Origin: Pyrobaculum sp.
GTDB lineage: Archaea > Thermoproteota > Thermoprotei > Thermoproteales > Thermoproteaceae
Direction of reading: 5' to 3'
Length of the DNA: 7,318 bases
NCBI GenBank assembly: GCA_009903905.1
Contig: WYEI01000165.1
Coordinates: 1 to 7,318 of the forward strand
Positions 5,661 through 7,318 of the stretch are shown piece after piece. Position numbers and translations under genes: made by a program. Numbering within the stretch: the stretch's first letter is position 1; every line of letters begins with the position of its first letter. The notes beneath the pieces are model-generated. The model searched no databases and was not told where the DNA came from. It saw nothing but the letters and a program-made list of their open reading frames with translations.

Positions 5661-5701
5661 TTATGATTTCGCTCGTCGTCCTCAAGGAAATCGACATATA
5701 A

Positions 5702-5954
5702 AGCGCCGTGTGCATGGCAACAAGGGACATGTATCTCAACGTACTGAAGATTCGACGCCGATAAGGAAAGCCCCGCCAAAACCGCGTCAGACTTCCCCCA
5801 GGTAATGACGCCGGCCACCGTGGCCGCCACGCAGACCCCCGCTACGACGGTTACACAGACGTATGTCGTGGAGACGACGCTTGCCTGGGCGGTTATAGGC
5901 GTGTTGGTGGCGTTGCTGGCTGTGGTGGCTGGTCTTGCGCTCCGCAGGAGGTGT
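5702..5954 (+). pseudogene. C-terminal remnant of an exported, membrane-anchored Thr-rich protein
   Basis: One frame gives ATRDMYLNVLK (to 5749). After a one-base shift, the next frame gives FDADKESPAKTASDFPQV, then the Thr-rich MTPATVAATQTPATTVTQT, a single membrane helix (AWAVIGVLVALLAVVAGLA) and terminal LRRR (ending 5951). A Thr-rich stalk, one helix and a short basic end are the standard C-terminus of archaeal exported proteins such as ABC solute-binding proteins and S-layer-associated proteins. Nothing of the N-terminal ligand domain remains in the window, so this is an isolated fragment. There is no stop directly after LRRR: the frame runs through TGT (5952-5954) into gene X, perhaps through a lost TGA. 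Confidence 0.5.
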
Positions 5955-5957
5955 ACC

Positions 5958-5975
5958 TTTTTTTCTAGATTTTTT
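5958..5975 (+). terminator. T-rich tract, likely archaeal transcription terminator
   Basis: Two T-runs (seven at 5958-5964, six at 5970-5975) on the + strand follow directly after the Thr-rich protein's C-terminus. Archaeal RNA polymerase terminates at such tracts. It marks the boundary between the exported-protein remnant and gene X. Confidence 0.35.
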
Positions 5976-6464
5976 CTAAGGGTACTCGACTGGTTCTGGA
6001 TCTTCGTCCCCGCGACGCCCGCCACATACGCCCTCTTCGTGGGGACCCTGTGGGTTTGGTCTGTATCTATGCCCGCCCTATATGTCTACTCCTTCCTGTT
6101 GCTGGGGCGTAAGCTTCCACGTGGACATGCTGGACCATCTGGGAGATGTCGAGATGGGCGAGGAGTCGACATGGTATTGGTCTTTATTAGACGGGAGATA
6201 TCTCGCCACCTACGCGGTGGAGGGGTCAGAAGGCGCCGAGCCCCTCTCCGTGGCCAGGGGCCTCGTCTACTACGTCCCCGGCGCCGTTGTGTGGAAAGGC
6301 CGAAGAATCGCCGCCACAGACTATCGACCTACGGCGTAGTTATTGGCCGGCGGGTAGTAGGCGACGCGGAGCTAAACGCACCCAGCGAGCCGGAATACGT
6401 CCTCCTAGACAAATACATATGCAACAAGGAGGAAACCCGCATAGAGACGCAGTTGTCAATATAG
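5966..6464 (+). pseudogene. Gene X: frameshifted membrane/soluble protein convergent with coiled-coil gene 2
   Basis: Three protein-like pieces lie in two frames. Piece 1 (about 5966-6105) is a hydrophobic N-terminus: FFLRVLDWFWIFVPATPATY, then ALFVGTLWVWSVSMPALYVY. Piece 2 (about 6105-6330, other frame) is a soluble, β-prone domain: FHVDMLDHLGDVEMGEESTW, then RYLATYAVEGSEGAEPLSVA, then YYVPGAVVWKGRRIAATDY. Piece 3, back in the first frame, is YGVVIGRRVVGDAELN, then EPEYVLLDKYICNKEETRIE, with the stop at 6462-6464. Two frameshifts (near 6100 and 6330) inactivate it unless the base calls are wrong. The 3' part has a decayed copy after coiled-coil gene 1, so X and the coiled-coil gene were duplicated as a convergent unit. 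I do not recognise the family. Confidence 0.55.
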
Positions 6465-6488
6465 GAGGCGGTCAGAGAGGCGGGCCGC

Positions 6489-6627
6489 TCCGCGTATTCC
6501 CTCAAGGTGCCGACTGCCGCGTCTTGACGAACTCCAGCAGTAGCTTCTGGATCTCCAGGAGGGTGGTCTGGACGGCGTCGATCCTCTTGGCCAACTCATC
6601 CACTCTCTTAGCCAAGTCATCAATCCT
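6489..6627 (-). repeat. 139-base identical core of the inverted repeat (right copy)
   Basis: Exact reverse complement of 1658-1796. It covers the 3' end of coiled-coil gene 2, its stop codon and 13 bases beyond. Confidence 0.9.
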
Positions 6628-7014
6628 TTTGTTAACCTCGTCAATCCTTTTGTTTGTCTCGTCAATTCTGGCGGAAAGACTCCTCGCCAAATCGTCAATC
6701 CTCTTGTTAACTTCATCAATCCTTTTGTTTGTTTCGTCGATTCTCGCTGAGAGCGACTTCGCAACTTCGTCTATGCGTTGGTTTGTCTGGTCTATCCTCT
6801 TGTTAACTTCGTCTATCCTCTTGTTTGTTTCGTCGATTCTGTGGTCTAGTCTTGCTATGTCGGTTCTTATTTCTTTCAGGTCGCCTACTATGGTGCCGAG
6901 GTAGAGGACAAGGACGTCTTCGGTGGACAGCTTCTTACCCTCTCTAATCTTACCCAAGACATGCTCCACAGCCATCTTAAGCGCATCATAAGCAATGCTG
7001 GAGGCATCAGCCAC
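6502..7014 (-). CDS. RID-repeat coiled-coil protein, copy 2 (170 aa)
   Basis: Paralogue of the 1205-1783 product, in opposite orientation. The head (IAYDALKMAVEHVLGKI, STEDVLVLYLGTIVGDLKEI) differs at only a few residues from copy 1, and the last ~41 codons are identical at DNA level. The coiled coil has the same number of 7-residue units (9: RIDETNK, RIDEVNK, RIDQTNQ and others) but only two 11-residue units (EVAKSLSA and DLARSLSA types) against four in copy 1. This accounts exactly for the 22-residue length difference. GTG 7014 is chosen by analogy with copy 1 and from the TATA box at 7034-7042; an upstream ATG at 7056 would lie upstream of the TATA box and is unlikely. It has no signal peptide and no membrane segment. 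Function unknown; the two products could co-oligomerise through the shared stripe. Confidence 0.85.
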   Translation of the reverse strand: MADASSIAYDALKMAVEHVLGKIREGKKLSTEDVLVLYLGTIVGDLKEIRTDIARLDHRIDETNKRIDEVNKRIDQTNQRIDEVAKSLSARIDETNKRIDEVNKRIDDLARSLSARIDETNKRIDEVNKRIDDLAKRVDELAKRIDAVQTTLLEIQKLLLEFVKTRQSAP

Positions 7015-7033
7015 AAAACTGCCTCCAGTCAAG

Positions 7034-7042
7034 TATAAAAAC
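7034..7042 (-). promoter_or_regulatory. TATA box of coiled-coil gene 2 (leaderless promoter)
   Basis: On the - strand GTTTTTATA lies about 23 bases before the GTG at 7014. It sits in the block GCAATGTTTTTATACTTGACTGG, nearly identical to the promoter of copy 1. This conservation in a duplicated but diverging region supports a leaderless promoter. Confidence 0.65.
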
Positions 7043-7054
7043 ATTGCACATAAC

Positions 7055-7075
7055 AACCCCTCGGGCCGGGGGGTT
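7055..7075. repeat. Short GC-rich inverted repeat upstream of promoter 2
   Basis: AACCCC (7055-7060) and GGGGTT (7070-7075) flank a 9-base centre, about 41-61 bases before the start of coiled-coil gene 2. The corresponding positions in front of copy 1 (about 1143-1168) lack it. It may be a copy-specific regulator site or simply drift. Confidence 0.35.
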
Positions 7076-7318
7076 GAAATTTTTGGTATTCTATAGCAGA
7101 TCCAACCGGCTCAGCCCAGAAACCGGCATATCTGGCAAGCCTCAACGCATTAAGCCCCGCCTTCCCAGCTATATGCTCAACCGCTGTCCTCCAAGTTGCC
7201 TTTGCCACACATCCTTCGAGGCGACATCAGATCCTAGGTCGGCGCTCAACACACCACAAGTAGATACAGCGGATCCGCTTATTGATTGCGCCGCAACATG
7301 TGCGGAAGCTAAACATGC

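Larger units (their letters stand above)
6335..7088 (-). repeat. Right arm of large imperfect inverted repeat
   Basis: Inverted partner of 1130-1935. It contains the second coiled-coil gene with its promoter and the 3' end of gene X. The outer end is AAATTTTTGGTA (7077-7088). Beyond it, similarity to the sequence left of 1130 disappears abruptly, so this is a true duplication boundary. Confidence 0.9.
7029..7318 (-). pseudogene. Frameshifted gene fragment running in from the right edge
   Basis: On the - strand one frame is open from the window edge (7318) to TAG at 7169-7171 and reads LASAHVAAQSISGSAVSTCG, then VLSADLGSDVASKD. A second frame (GTG 7208 to TGA 7029-7031) continues as AKATWRTAVEHIAGKAGLNA, then LRLARYAGFWAEPVGSAIEY. 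The change in quality around 7190-7208 suggests a single frameshift in one Ala-rich helical protein. Its 3' end then runs on through the TATA region of coiled-coil gene 2, so its original end was probably lost where the inverted-repeat arm begins (7088). Family not recognised. A genuine short gene at 7029-7208 is the alternative. Confidence 0.35.

Noticed and set aside
5633..6025. 130-codon - strand open frame opposite the Thr-rich exported protein remnant
   Set aside because: The + strand reading shows the classic Thr-stalk/helix/basic-end pattern. The - strand product lacks a promoter and a coherent fold.
6287..6904. Long + strand open frame (205 codons) across coiled-coil gene 2
   Set aside because: Same antisense effect of the repeat; it also joins the wrong frame of gene X to the antisense of the coiled coil.
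1130..7088. Composite transposon or insertion sequence
   Set aside because: No transposase is visible in or between the arms, the arms are protein-coding and imperfect, and no target-site duplication was found at the outer ends.

Overview
The window looks like chromosomal DNA of a hyperthermophilic crenarchaeon of the Thermoproteales (Pyrobaculum/Thermoproteus type). This is an inference from several signs: GTG and TTG starts, frequent AGG/AGA/ATA codons, TATA boxes placed about 23-25 bases before the start codon (the leaderless-mRNA pattern known from Pyrobaculum), and a pair of proteins built from 'RIDETNK'-like coiled-coil repeats. No database search was possible, so the taxon is provisional.

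Layout from left to right. Positions 1-596 hold the 3' end of an AMP-forming acetyl/acyl-CoA synthetase. Positions 597-1129 hold no convincing intact gene, only possible remains of a decayed one. Positions 1205-1783 encode a coiled-coil protein on the + strand. It is followed by a decayed, oppositely oriented gene remnant (about 1800-2131). Positions 2170-5006/5206 form a tight + strand operon: a small membrane protein with a cysteine-rich tail, a large polytopic membrane protein, a small membrane protein, a short ABC ATPase with non-canonical catalytic residues, and a further membrane protein whose 3' end seems frameshifted. Positions about 5153-6464 are a graveyard: a frameshifted polytopic membrane protein on the - strand, then on the + strand the C-terminal anchor of a Thr-rich exported protein and a frameshifted membrane/soluble protein ('gene X'). 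Positions 6502-7014 (-) encode a second copy of the coiled-coil protein, and the right edge (7029-7318, -) carries a frameshifted gene fragment.

The main structural feature is a large imperfect inverted duplication. The coiled-coil gene, its promoter and the 3' part of the convergent gene X occur at about 1130-1935 and again, inverted, at about 6335-7088. The two arms share a 139-base identical core and enclose the ABC-type operon and the pseudogenes. The two coiled-coil proteins differ in length by exactly two 11-residue units while keeping the same number of 7-residue units.

Functionally, the enclosed operon is best read as a small ABC-type membrane export or immunity system of unknown substrate. 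The coiled-coil pair has no assignable function.
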